NCBI GenBank assembly: GCA_002007465.1
Contig: LNAC01000008.1
Span: 9,447,078 to 9,511,077, forward strand
DNA: 64,000 nt
Direction of reading: 5' to 3'
Origin: Ailurus styani
Taxonomy: Eukaryota; Chordata; Mammalia; Carnivora; Ailuridae
Shown here: piece after piece, positions 1 through 10,250 of the stretch
Numbering within the stretch: the stretch's first letter is position 1
How the letters are laid out: each line of letters begins with the position of its first letter
Program-made: the position numbers and the translations under genes
Notes under the pieces: generated by a model
Databases searched by the model: none
The model's input: the letters and a program-made list of their open reading frames with translations, nothing else
Told to the model about the DNA's origin: nothing

Positions 1-330
1 CGGGGAGGGGGCTGGTCCCCGGCTGCCCCAGCTCTGCCGGCCGCGGAGCGGGGCGCATGGCGCGGTGCGCACGGCGCGGGGGCTGCGAACAAAGGGCCCC
101 CGGCGGCGCAGGGGGCACCTCCGCGCTCGGACCCCGACCCTGGCCCAGTCCCGGCCCGGCCCCCTCCCTGGGCGCGGCGCCCTCGCGGAGCCGAAAAATG
201 TGGGGCGCCCTGCTCTGCCCGCTGCTGTGGCGCCTGCTTCTGCTGCTGTCGCCGCGGGACGGCGTGTGCGCCGCGCCCCAGGCCCCGTGAGTTGCCCCGG
301 GCGACGGAGGAGGTGGGCTGTCTTCTCGGG
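1..330. promoter_or_regulatory. CPAMD8: CpG-rich 5' end of CPAMD8 (probable CpG island, 5' UTR)
   Basis: Very GC-rich, CpG-dense sequence surrounds the first coding exon and drops off after about position 330. This is typical of a CpG-island promoter/5' UTR. The transcription start and the rest of the promoter are probably upstream of the window or within the first 190 bases; no TATA box is visible. An upstream ATG at 57 is in frame with the main start. Confidence 0.45.
198..286 (+). CDS. CPAMD8: CPAMD8 exon 1 (start codon, signal peptide)
   Basis: Encodes residues 1-29 plus two bases: MWGALLCPLL then a Leu-rich stretch and a polar SPRDGVCAA cleavage region, a classic secretory signal peptide. 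The ATG at 198 has A at -3. It was chosen because the hydrophobic signal starts right after it and because it matches the human start. An in-frame ATG at 57 (weaker context, C at -3, G at +4) would add 47 Arg/Pro/Gly-rich residues. Donor GTGAGT at 287. Confidence 0.88.
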
Positions 331-1191
331 GAGGGGGTCTCGGGGATCGGCGCAGAGAGGCGCAGCGACCTGTCCAAGGCTACACAGCCTCCGCGCTGGA
401 CGGGACCTAGAGTTGTGTCCTCTGACCCAGGGGTCGGACTGGGAAGGGGGCACCTCGAGCCTTCAGAGGTGGCCACACGGAGGTACAGGGAGTCCCCAGA
501 GCTAAGGCTGCGAGGCCAGCGCCTCCTCCCCGCTCACCCCCTTGGTGTGACGGGGGCTGTCGTCTTGGGTGGCGATTTCAAGTTGTCCGAGGCATGGAGG
601 TAAGAGGTGCGTGTCTTGGCTGGGATATAGGAGAGACGTACCGTTCCGTTTTCCTTGCGAGGGCGTGGTGGCGGGGAGGAAGTGTTTGTTTTGCTTCCAC
701 ATTTTTCTTGAAGTTTGACTACAGAGCTTCTGGTGAGTTGACACAGTGAGGAGGTCAATTAACTAGCTGCCAGGGAGAATTTCCCATGAGTTGGCTTCAC
801 CGGGAATATTTCCAGACCTGCCAAGTTGGGGTGAGCCCTGAAGGCTGTGGGTTGAGGGGGGCCTCGTGGAGCTGCCCAAGCTCAGCCCTGTAGCCCAGCC
901 TTGGCCTTGATGAGGTGGCTTGTTCAAGAGGCGCTTGCTTAGCAGTTCCCAGAAAACAGGTCAACCATGGGACCAGGTGGGTGGTGTCGCTTTGGGATCA
1001 CAGTTTGAAAAGTAAGACACTATACTGCGCTTTGAGCAAGGGGATGTACCTCCCTTGCGCCTTGTGAAATTGGAATCCAGAAAATTTCTGTCCTGATCTT
1101 TCAAAGTAGGCATCCTTGAAAATAGAGGTTTTTAGCTGGGTGGGGTGTGGGGGGGATTTTGGTTTCCCTGGGCTCATTGGGGAGGGCATTC

Positions 1192-1320
1192 ATTCTAGGG
1201 ACATTTTTGGTCTACATGGAGTGGGAGGCAGTGCTGCTGGAATGTACCGAGTCGAGGCCGGGGATGCTGTGAAACATTTGGCCATCTGCAAGTCCACCCC
1301 CGCCCCAAAGCTTGACTGGG
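1192..1320 (+). mobile_element. MER5A-like hAT-Charlie relic
   Basis: GGGACATTTTTGGTCTACAT, GGCCGGGGATGCTGTGAAAC follow the MER5A consensus pattern. Confidence 0.65.
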
Positions 1321-1611
1321 CCCTAAATTCCAGACCCACCTTTTAAAGACCAAGTTCAAAGTCTCTGGGTTGCTGAGTTTCAAACGGGTCTCAAGAGTGT
1401 TTGCCTCTGACTAAAGTCATCCTGGGATATTACCTTCTGCCAAGGGAAATGGAAATCCCTGTGTTGGGGGAGATGTGTTGGGAAGTGAAGTTGCAAAATT
1501 ACTGATCTGGGGTTCTAGATTAGTCTGCCTCTAAGCCAGACGGAGTCTACCCACTAGAGGGATTCTGGTTTAGGAATAGCCCTGGATAACCACTTCTGTG
1601 ACTCCTGTGAT

Positions 1612-1814
1612 TAAAAAAAAGGATTTTATTTATTTATTTGAGAGAGAGAGAAAGAGAGAGTGCACGAGTAGGGGGAGGGGCAGAGAGAGAGGGGGAGCAG
1701 CAGGCTCCCCACTGAGCAGGGAGCCTGATTCAAGGCTCCATCTCAGGACCCTGAGATTATGACCTGAATCAAAGGCAGACAGACGCTTAACTGACTGGGC
1801 CACCCAGGCGCCCC
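1612..1814 (-). mobile_element. Can-SINE (SINEC)
   Basis: A complete minus-strand copy: poly-A tail appears as T/A-rich GATTTTATTTATTTATTTG, then GA-tract, and the tRNA-derived head ends GCCACCCAGGCGCCCC. Confidence 0.92.
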
Positions 1815-1825
1815 GACCCATGTGG

Positions 1826-2029
1826 TTTTTTTTTTTTTTTTAAAGATTTTATTTATTTATTTCACAGAGGGAGAGAGATCACAAGGAGGCAGAAGGGTAG
1901 GCAGAGAGAGGGGGGAAGCAGGCTCCCTGCTGAGCAGGGAGCCCGATGCGGGCCTTGATCCCAGGACCCTGAGATCATGACCTGAGCCGAAAGCACAGGC
2001 TTTAACCCACTGAGCCATGCAGGCGCCCC
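1826..2029 (-). mobile_element. Can-SINE
   Basis: Minus-strand copy directly next to the previous SINE. The flanks CCATGTGGTTT and CCATGTAGTTT look like a target-site duplication with one mismatch. Confidence 0.92.
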
Positions 2030-2110
2030 CCATGTAGTTTTTGCATGAGGAATCCCTGACCCCAGAAAGCAGCACGGATTTGCACATTATCATAAGATCA
2101 GTACTGTCTA

Positions 2111-2245
2111 GGGCGCCTGGGTGGGTTGGTCAGTTGGGCTTCTGGCTTCAGCTCAGGTCAGGATCCCGGAGTCCTGGGATTGAGTCCCACATCGGGCTCC
2201 CTGCTCAGCAGGGAGTCTGCTTCTCCCTCTGGTTGGTGCTGGAGC
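2111..2245 (+). mobile_element. Can-SINE, 3'-truncated
   Basis: Starts GGGCGCCTGGGTGGGTTGG and loses similarity after CTTCTCCCTCTGG; no A-tail. Confidence 0.85.
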
Positions 2246-2800
2246 CAGCAGACACTACACATCACGTAAAAAGCATGGGAAAGTGCTTGAGGCAGCATAT
2301 GTCTACCCCGCTGTTGCTGTGTGCATACTCCATTTGCACGAGAATCCGAGAGAATGCACAAGACCCAGGATCAGTATACATTCTGGTCAGTGCTGGATCT
2401 GGACAGTGCATTCACGAACCCCAGGGTCACTGCATGCTCCAGATGTTGCTGTCACATGCCCAGGATGAATGCATGCTCTGTACATGGATGGCCGAGGCCA
2501 GACTCCGTCATTGCGGGTGGTTGTTGGTGCTGGAGTCGGATGGAACATTGATGACCGGGTCATTACAGGTTCGGGTCATTGCTAGATCTGGACTGCATAC
2601 CTACAAAATGAGGGTCTTTGCACATTCTCATCAGTGCTGGAGTTACATAGGAAGTACATGGTATGTCCCGAGGTCCCGGCAGGCTCCTGGCAGTTCTGAA
2701 GTAGAATAGTCCACATGGAAAACTAGATGGCGTGAACTCTGGCCACTGTTCAAGCAGGACAGAGCACAGTGGGCTCCCAGGGTCAGTGCTGCGGCCAGAC
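2230..2800 (+). repeat. Degenerate tandem array, period near 50 bp
   Basis: A word like TCAGTGCTGGAxCTGGACA recurs at about 2233, 2385, 2523, 2576, 2630 and 2783. Spacings of about 152, 138, 53, 54 and 153 bp are near multiples of 50. Units are strongly diverged. Confidence 0.5.
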
Positions 2801-2829
2801 AGTAACCAACAGGAGCCCAGTGTGTCATT

Positions 2830-3270
2830 TGAAATGCCAGATTTTTCACGAAGTTTTAATGAAGTCCAGTTTATCAATTATTTCTTTGATGGATCATGCT
2901 TTTAGTATCTCGCGCATGAAATCTTTGCCTAACCTCGGCTCCCAAAGCCTTTCTCCTGTTTTCTTCCATGACTTTTATAGTGTCACACTTACTAGATCTC
3001 TGACCCAGTTTGAGTTCACCTCCGTTTTTGGTGTTCAGTCAGGGTCTAAATTCGTTTGCGTGTGTGTGGATGCCCGGTTGGCCCAGAGAGGACTTTTGAG
3101 ACACGAAAAGCTCTCCTACTCTCATTGCCTGGCCTCGTGTTTTCCCTTTCGCCTGTTTCCTTCCGGTGCCTGTAGTTCTCTGGATGTCTGGGTTTGTGCT
3201 GCCTTTGCTGTCTGGGCTCTTGGCGCTTTGCTGTTGCACTGTGAGCGGTTTTCGTGGTTAAAGTTGAATG
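2830..3270 (-). mobile_element. L1 fragment (antisense)
   Basis: Text matches reverse-complement L1 ORF2 end/3' region (AGTCCAGTTTATCAATTATT, GGATCATGCTTTTAG). Fragment only, no intact frame. Confidence 0.8.
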
Positions 3271-4112
3271 AGACTTTCTGATTATCTGTGGAAGGTTATA
3301 GAATACCGGAGGCAGGAGCTCAGGTGGGGAGGACCTGTGTGCCTCAGGTCAGGTGCCCTAAGGGTACCCCAAGGCTCTCCCCGGTCTGACTGTGGGACCT
3401 GCGGCATGTTCCTTCTCCTTCTGGAGCGACAGCTTGTCCATCTGGAAAGTAAGAGAATGTTCTCTACCTTCCAGGAGATGCCTGTTTTGGTGCCACTGTT
3501 CAGAGAGCTTTTCCTCTTTCGGGCCATTTAGTTCATTTCAGCGTTTTGTTCTTAAGATTAATGCTGCAGGAAGCTCCTTGTTTCTTTCCACTGGGTTCTG
3601 GAGTCTGGCTGCCTGGATTTGAATCCTGGTCTCTGACTGGCTTGGGCACGTGACTTGGCTTTCCAGGGCTTAATCTCGGACTGTGTAAATGGCTTTTTGG
3701 CACTTGTCACAGGGTGGCTGTGAGGATGAAGTGGGATCCTCCCAGTTACTCAGGAGAGTGGTTCACAGTGTTGGTGTGGCACTCACAAAGGTCCTGTGGT
3801 AGAATGTGCTGACTGCAAAGGCCAGAGGCCAGAATGCAGACATTGGAAGGGTATGTGGTGCTGGATAGATCCAGAGAGGCCACATTCCTACCTCATCGGG
3901 GGGCTTCAGAGATGAACGGGCCAGCCCCTGGTCGCAAGGAGCTCACAGGTTGGTGGGGGACACACAGACATAAAATGACAGTGTCATCACAGTGTGGGCA
4001 GGCATAGGTGGAAGACCACGCAGGGAGCACCGTGACCCAGCCAGAGAGGCAGGGAGGCCCCGGGGTGGGTCAGACAGCCTTTGGCCTTCACTGAGGTTCT
4101 CCTCTCCTACAG

Positions 4113-4264
4113 GGCCTACTTGATTGCTGCACCCTCTGTCTTCCGCTCAGGAGTGGAGGAAGTCATCAGCGTGACCATCTTTAATTCCCCCCAAGAAGTC
4201 ATGGTCCAGGCTCAGCTGGTGGCCCAGGGCGAGGTGGTGGCATGGAGCCAGGGAGCCATCCTGG
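4113..4264 (+). CDS. CPAMD8: CPAMD8 exon 2 (MG1)
   Basis: Encodes about residues 30-80 ([20 protein letters not shown] and on to SQGAIL), the first macroglobulin-like domain. Acceptor CTCCTACAG and donor GTAGGT. The split codon at the exon 1 junction restores Pro, and the exon ends one base into an Asp codon. Confidence 0.92.
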
Positions 4265-5561
4265 GTAGGTCCCTGCGGTGCCTGACCAGGAAGGGCTTCC
4301 TCTCCCTTGGCAAAGTGACCTTCGGGGCTCAGGCCCCCGGCCAGCTTCTACCCTGCTGTCCCTGGTGAACTGCAGATAACAACAGTGCGGGCTTCCTGGA
4401 CACAGGTGGTGAGAGCAGGGAGCTGCTTCGGGGCCTGTAGTCCGGCAGAGCAGACACTTGATTCCTCACGCAGAGTGAGATTTGGCCACAGGAGACACGG
4501 AGAGACGATGTCGGGGCCCTAAGGCCGGGAAAGCAGCACCTATTCCCCCGGGAGATGAGGGAGAGACTGGCCTAGAGTGGAAACCAGGAGAGGGCTTGGG
4601 TAGGCCATCCGGATTCTGGGGCTGCCCCCAAACCCACATCAGGTTGGCTTCAGCAACAGTGTTGCTGGGCTGTCATAACTAGGAAAGTCCGCTGGCATCA
4701 CTGGCTGTCGTCTCCCAGCGCCGCTTCTGAATGGGACTGTGTCTCCCTGAAGCTGAGGTTCTGCAGACCGCCAAGAAAGGGCCCAGCATTCTCTCTGATT
4801 GGCCTAACTTGGGTCACGTGCTCAATCCTGACCCAACCTCTCGGTCCAAGGAGGAGGCCTATGCTGACTGGCCCGTCTTGGGTCATGTGCTCAGCTCTGA
4901 ACCAATCGCTGTGACTGGGGGGAAGGCCTATGCAGATTTGCATAGAGCCTGAAGAGAGATGGGTGGAGCCACACCAAACCTCCGGAACTGGGAGCTGGGC
5001 AGATGGCTTCCCCAAGGAAATTGGGGTTCTGCTAGTAAAAAATGGGGAATGGAATACTGGAAGGCAAAAACAGTAGATGCTAAATCAAGTCTTAGAGGAT
5101 GAAAAGCCTACAGGAGTCACAGTGGTAAAGGAGAGGTGATGGGAAAGCAGTTGTATCTACTGGAGGGAGGTCCACTGGGGACCTCAATCTCCTCTTTTTC
5201 TCTCTACCCCTCTTCTTGTTCCACTCCCCTGGAATTTTCTCCTTGCTTCCCTTACAGCTTACCTTGGTGGGTATGGGGCCAGGAGTGAAGTGAATTACTA
5301 AGTATGCAGGCTGGCCAACTTTCCCCTGAATAGCTCTACTCTTGTCCATCCCCTCTGGCCTTCAGACTCTCACCAGCTTGGAGGAAACCTCTGATTTTTC
5401 CCAATCCCAGCCCAGGCCAGACCAGTGTGACCCAGTGTGTGTGTGTGTCCACAGACAATCCCTCTGGGTTGAGGAGACCCTCCGTTATAAGGCTGCAGCT
5501 CAGGGAGGCAGGCAAACCCAGCTCCCAATTTAACTGTTTTCATTTAATCTTTATTTTTTAG
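4265..5561 (+). other. CPAMD8 intron 2
   Basis: Mostly unassigned sequence with a two-unit tandem duplication at 4799-4935 and a short TG run at 5431-5446. No SINE is present. Confidence 0.75.
4799..4935 (+). repeat. Two-unit tandem duplication, about 68 bp
   Basis: Unit 1 has TTGGGTCACGTGCTCAATCC and GAGGCCTATGCTGA; unit 2 has TTGGGTCATGTGCTCAGCTC and AAGGCCTATGCAGA. Possibly part of a known ancient repeat. Confidence 0.65.
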
Positions 5562-5584
5562 ATAAAGGGACAATCAAACTGAAG
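5562..5584 (+). CDS. CPAMD8: CPAMD8 exon 3 (23-nt micro-exon, MG1)
   Basis: Encodes only residues 81-88, DKGTIKLK, matching the human DKGTIRLK segment. Acceptor TTTTTTAG, donor GTAAGC. Length 23 is not a multiple of three, so skipping it would shift the frame. It restores phase between exon 2 (ends +1) and exon 4 (starts phase 0). The element is too short to be seen as an open reading frame by itself. Confidence 0.88.
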
Positions 5585-6087
5585 GTAAGCTATGAATTTT
5601 TAACATCTTCATGAACCCTACCTTGGAAATAATTGATTTGGAATGGAATAAGAGAAGTTTCACGTATGGTGAGAAAAATCATTAATGGTGATATCAGCAA
5701 TGAATAACGAAGAAAAAATTGAGAAAAGGAGAAAACTCACCCGTAATCCCATCCCCCCATACTTTTCACTTTCTCCTCTTTCCTCGTAAATCCTCATCCA
5801 TATAAAGACATTTCTTTCATAGTTGCAATTAGAGGGCAGACCTGCTCGTGCTTCCTGCCATTTTCTCTTAGCGCACTGTGTAAACATACTTCCATGTGTT
5901 CAAATCTCTGTAATTATAATTTGCCTTCTATTGTTAACCGCACCCTATTTCTTCTCTTTTATGTACTAATTTACTAACCCTTTCCACCTCGTACATGCTT
6001 AGATTTTTTAAAAGATTGTTTTCAGGATTTTGATAGCGTAATCCAAACATAGTGAACATCTCTGTACATAAAGATGACTTAGCATTC

Positions 6088-6262
6088 CTTTTTTTTAAAA
6101 GATTTTATTTATGTATTTGAGAGAGTGAGAGAGAGTGCGCGTGCGCCTGAGTGGGGGTGGGGGGCAGAGGGAGAGCCTGCTGTGGGGCTTGATCCTGGGA
6201 TTCCAGGATCATGACCTGAGCCAAAGGCAGACGCTTCACCAGCTGAGCCACCCAGGAGCCCC
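6088..6262 (-). mobile_element. Can-SINE with target duplication
   Basis: Minus-strand copy flanked by AAGATGACTTAGCATTC and AAGATGTCTTAGCATTC, a 17-bp target duplication with one mismatch. Confidence 0.93.
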
Positions 6263-6473
6263 AAAGATGTCTTAGCATTCTGAATGCCTGCCTTAAAGTG
6301 AACACTCGGGAAGAAGAATGACCAGGTTAGGAACCAAACCTTTTGCTCCGTCCTGCTTTGCCTTTGAAGACTCAGCAGTGCTCCTGCACAGCACCACCTG
6401 TGACGTAGTAGAGACCCAATTTCTCACAGCTTCGCCGGCATTAAATATTATTATTTTAAAAATTATTGAATGA

Positions 6474-6670
6474 GGGCGCCTGGGTGGCTCAGTGGGTTGA
6501 GGCCTCTGCTTTCGGCTCAGGTCATGATCTCAGGGTCCTGGGATCGAGGCCCACATCGGGCTCTCTGCTCAGCAGGGAGCCTGCTTCCCCCTCTCTCTCT
6601 GCCTGCCTCTCTGCCTCCTTGTGATCTCTCTCCCGCTGTGAAATAAATAAATAAAATCTTAAAAAAAAAA
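6474..6670 (+). mobile_element. Can-SINE with target duplication
   Basis: Full plus-strand copy from GGGCGCCTGGGTGGCTCAG to AATAAAATCTT plus A-tail, flanked by AAATTATTGAATGA on both sides (exact duplication), suggesting a fairly young insertion. Confidence 0.95.
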
Positions 6671-6985
6671 ATTATTGAATGAACCAAACCATACCATAGG
6701 CAATTCTCCGATGTGGGATTTTAAACTGGAGTCCTTGGATTTCAAGGGGTTCAGCCCTGAAATTGTAGGCGTTTTCTGGGTTCGCTGTTCCTTAACTTTT
6801 CTCAGACACTCCAAGGAGTCCCGGAATGAATAGGCGACATCGAGAGTCATCCTGAATTACAGCATGCCCTCCCCCAAATCCAAAGCTTTTGGTCTCCCCT
6901 GCAGGGTGTCCTTAGTGCCTGAGTGCTGTAGGACGGAGGACTTCCTGCTTTATGGATGATGGTAGAACCTTTTCTCTGAGGCAGC

Positions 6986-7185
6986 AGCTCCCACCTGGTG
7001 GGGANTTGCCCCCCCCCCCCCCGCCCCGCCCCAGCCCTAGGACATCGGGCAGTGTCTGAAGACCTTTTTGGTTATCACAGCTGAGGAGGGCACCTCGTGG
7101 GCGCTCAGCACCCCACAGTGCTCAGGACAGGCTCCATGACCAGGAGAGAGCCAGCCCCAGCTGCCAGCAGTTGGGAAGCCCCTGA
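6986..7185 (+). mobile_element. MER5A-like relic with poly-C
   Basis: GACATCGGGCAGTGTCTGAA, CTTTTTGGTTATCACAGCTG; interrupted by N and C-tract at 7005-7022. Confidence 0.7.
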
Positions 7186-7435
7186 TAAGTTCCCTAGAGC
7201 TGCCCTTTGAGCAGGTCGGCTTTTTTGCGAATCAGAAAGCAGGGCGGCGCTGGACAGGGGTTGAGATTACGCCCAATCCCTGACCGCTGCTCCTCAGAAG
7301 GCACTCTATAGGATCAGTGCCGTGGATTTGTAGAGGAGACCAGTGAAGGGCTGTAATTCTAGGAGAGCGAGCCAGGGGATTTTCAGACTAGACTCGAGAC
7401 TCCAAAAAAGGTTTTGGGATCCTTAACTCTTAGAA

Positions 7436-7679
7436 TAGCTCCCGCTGAGCAATTCTCAGCCTGGGTAGGGGGGTTCTGGCCCTTCAGGGAACACTGGCAG
7501 TGGCTGGAGACATTTCTAATGTCATAGCTTGGTGGGGGGGGGTGGTGAGAGGGGAGGGTCCTACTGGCATCTGGTGGGCGGAGGCCAGGGATGCAGCTCA
7601 ATACCCTGCAATGACGGGGTGGCCCTGCCCTGCAAAGCATGATCCAGCCCTAAGTGTTTTCGGTGCCAACGTTGGGAAA
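7436..7679 (+). mobile_element. MER5A-like relic
   Basis: Best preserved copy: AGCAATTCTCAGCCTGG start, GGCCAGGGATGCAGCTC middle, CCAACGTTGGGAAAC end. Confidence 0.82.
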
Positions 7680-7717
7680 CACTCTGTCGTTCGCAAAGCT
7701 CTGTGGTCTGCCTGCAG

Positions 7718-7883
7718 GTGCCCACGGGCCTCCGGGGCCAGGCCCTCCTGCAGGTGTGGGGCCGCGGCGGGCAGGCCGAGGAGGGCCCCCGCTTCCACAA
7801 CCAGACCTCCGTGACTGTGGACGGCCGGGGCGCCTCCGTGTTCGTCCAGACTGACAAGCCGGTGTACAAGCCGCGACACCGAG
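7718..7883 (+). CDS. CPAMD8: CPAMD8 exon 4 (end of MG1, start of MG2)
   Basis: Encodes residues 89-143: [15 protein letters not shown], the sequon HNQTS (N116), then [12 protein letters not shown], the hallmark opening strand of the MG2/A2M_N domain in all A2M-family proteins. Acceptor CCTGCAG, donor GTGGGC. GC-rich, close to an 80-bp intron 4. Confidence 0.93.
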
Positions 7884-7963
7884 GTGGGCGGCTCCCGCGG
7901 GCGGGGGGAGGGGGGGGCCAGTCACGGCCACAGCTGCCCCACGACTGTGCCCTTCCCTTCCAG

Positions 7964-8016
7964 TGCTCATAAGCATCTTCACTGTCACCCCGAGCCTGAG
8001 ACCCGTCAGCCAGAAG
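7964..8016 (+). CDS. CPAMD8: CPAMD8 exon 5 (MG2)
   Basis: Encodes residues 144-161, [18 protein letters not shown]. Acceptor CTTCCAG, donor GTGAGA. Preceded by an intron of only 80 bp (7884-7963), the shortest in the window. Confidence 0.92.
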
Positions 8017-8295
8017 GTGAGATCGGCTTTGAAAACCCTGTGCCTGGAACATGCCTGCCTGGGACCACCTGGCCAGGGGCGCCCTCACCAACTGGTCTTT
8101 CTCCCCTCCACCCCCCTTCCTTCCAGTTTGGACCTCTGGTCTGGGTTTTGGCCTGTGGCTCCAAGTCCCCTGGGGAGCCAGGGGGAGGTCTGTGGGACAG
8201 AGGGAGGCCAGAGCACTGGTGGGCGTGTGGCACATGCTCAGAGGGCTGGGGGCCAGCTGGGGGCCGTGCTCACTGCCTGTCTGTCTGTGTTGCAG

Positions 8296-8313
8296 CTGGA
8301 AGCCTACATTCTG
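8296..8313 (+). CDS. CPAMD8: CPAMD8 exon 6 (18-nt micro-exon, MG2)
   Basis: Encodes just LEAYIL (162-167). Acceptor TGTTGCAG, donor GTGAGT. It is phase 0/0, so it could be skipped without frameshift, which would delete six residues of an MG2 beta strand. Human CPAMD8 has the same residues at this place, so the exon is supported by conservation rather than length. Confidence 0.87.
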
Positions 8314-8722
8314 GTGAGTGGCATGTAACCCCCTCCGCTCTGACTCAGTGGCCCCTTAGCCTGCGCTCGGGCTTCCCCCACTGTCTGCTGCCGAGGTAGA
8401 GGTAGCTCCTGCCTATCCCAGGGCCTCACGAGGCTGGGACTGGGTGCATCCTGGGCCCCGGATCTGCCCCGGGACAGGCCAAGCATGTGTCTGTCTGTCT
8501 CTAGATTTGCACACAGCTCCCTAAAGGAGGAGCAGATCCGGCCCCTTTTGTGGGGCCAGTCCCTTCTGTGCCCCAGCTCTCATTTGCTCCCGTGTACATG
8601 GCTAATCTGGGGGCCTGCCCTCCACGCTTGGCCCACTGTAGAGAGGGGCTCAGCGGGTGCACACATTGTGCCGGGCACACACCGGCTGGCCTGAGTTGAC
8701 TATGGGGGTTCGTCCCCTGCAG
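8314..8722 (+). other. CPAMD8 intron 6
   Basis: 409 bp of GC-rich sequence with no recognisable repeat or gene. It begins directly after the 18-nt exon 6. Confidence 0.7.
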
Positions 8723-8777
8723 GACCCCAGGGGCTCAAGGATGATGGAGTGGAGACACTTGGAGCCGTTCTGCTGCG
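8723..8777 (+). CDS. CPAMD8: CPAMD8 exon 7 (MG2)
   Basis: Encodes residues 168-185, [18 protein letters not shown], with a vicinal Cys pair. Acceptor CCCTGCAG, donor GTAAGC. Confidence 0.92.
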
Positions 8778-9476
8778 GTAAGCCTCTTCCCAGCCCCTCC
8801 CCTTTCTCCTTCTGCAGTCTTGGGGGCTGCACCTTTGGGTGGCAGATGCAATAAAGCTTCCAGGAAACTAGAATGTGCTCCAAACGCACCCATTCCCTGC
8901 GGCATCGCACCCCACCCATGTTTCCCTGGTCCCGGCATCTGGCTGAGTCTCCTGCTAGTAACTTGAGGCCTTTTGGGGGAACATCAGGGTCCTGTTTGTT
9001 GGCACCCCCCTTCCTCCCAGTGCAGATCTTCCACCTCATCATCCCCTAGGGGGCTTCTGGACCCCAAGTGCCTCTGTGAGTGCAGGGCCTCTGGGAGGCA
9101 GGTGGATTGTGGGGATTTGTGCAGTGTCACGCTTCCGGGTCCCCTGGTCTGGCCTTGAGCCCTCTTTCCGGTTCTGAGATGCTCGGGAGGGCTGAGAAGC
9201 AGGGACAGGGCTTGTGTGACTGTCCGTCCTTGAGTTCTGAGCCTCCGGCTGCAGGGGCTACGGTGGAGCCAAGGGCGGGACTCTCCGTCCAACTCGCTCA
9301 GTGATCCATCCCACCATCTTGCCTGGTACTCAGCCTGCTTTCCTTGACTCCACCCTCCCCATCCGTCCTTTACCTCCCTCTCACTACCTCTCCGCCCTTC
9401 TACCAGTGGATGTCTGGTGGGCACCGAAGTAGATGCTGACAAAGGGTGAACTTTCTGCCCAGTGGGGGAAACAGAC

Positions 9477-9688
9477 TTTTTTTTTTTTTTTAAAGATTTT
9501 ATTTATTTATTTGACACAGAGAGAGAGAGAGAGAGATCACAAGGAGGCAGAGAGGCAGGTAGAGGGAGAGGGGAAGCAGGCTTCCTGCCGAGCAGAGAGC
9601 CTGACGTGGGGTTCGATCCCAGGACCCTGAGATCATGACCTGAGCCGAAGACAGAGGCTTTTAACCCACTGAGCCACCCAGGAGCCCC
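9477..9688 (-). mobile_element. Can-SINE with target duplication
   Basis: Minus-strand full copy; flanks GAAACAGACTTT and GAAACTGACTTT. Confidence 0.93.
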
Positions 9689-10124
9689 GAAACTGACTTT
9701 AAATTATGTGATAACATCTGCCAAAATGAGCCTAGGAAGGAGAAGTACAAACTCAGAGAGGGCAAAACGGGGTTCTTGCCCAGCCTGGGGCAGCAGAGGC
9801 AATCCTGGAAGGCTGCCTGGAGGAAGAAGTCTTTCCAGCAACAAAGTGGAGAAGGAGCAGAGGTTAGTCAGGCAAAGTGAGGGGCTGGGGAACGTGTTCC
9901 AGATAGAGGCCCAGCACGCAGGAGGCCCAGTGAGTGGCCGGCAGAGTGAGGCTGGGCACAGGAAGAAGGCCCCACATGTCAGGAATGCTGACACCAGAAG
10001 CAACAGTGAGACCAGGAGTCCTCTTGGGCTGCAGGGAGGCGTATGGACTTGATCTTCAGAACACAGAGGAAGGGAAAGACTAGTCTCCCATTTAAACAAC
10101 ACTTTGTCATTATGTGTGGACCAG

Positions 10125-10250
10125 GGGTTCTCACTGGGTGCGATTTTGCTCCTGGGCTGGCGAGGGCGGCGGTGTCTGGTAATGTTGGCCCCGGGCTAGT
10201 GAGGCCCCAGAGAAAATGTTGGTTACACACACCCCCAAACCTCCTCTGAC
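10125..10250 (+). mobile_element. MER5-like relic (5' part)
   Basis: CAGGGGTTCTCACTGGGTGCG, ATTTTGCTCCTGGGC, GGTGTCTGGTAATG. Confidence 0.6.

Larger units (their letters stand above)
287..4112 (+). other. CPAMD8 intron 1: repeats
   Basis: Contains a MER5A-like relic (1192-1320), two adjacent minus-strand Can-SINEs (1612-1814, 1826-2029), a partial plus SINE (2111-2245), a degenerate tandem array (about 2230-2800) and an antisense L1 piece (2830-3270). Bases 330-1190 and 3270-4110 look like unique intron; no gene is seen. Confidence 0.8.
5585..7717 (+). other. CPAMD8 intron 3: SINEs and MER5A relics
   Basis: Holds two Can-SINEs with target-site duplications, two MER5A-like relics and a poly-C tract next to a single unresolved base (7005). 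The interval 5600-6060 is AT-rich and unassigned. Confidence 0.8.

Noticed and set aside
2041..2709. 222-residue plus-strand frame in intron 1
   Set aside because: Crosses a SINE fragment and the degenerate tandem array, and has no domain.
7561..8235. 224-residue minus-strand frame
   Set aside because: Antisense shadow of exons 4-5 and GC-rich intron.
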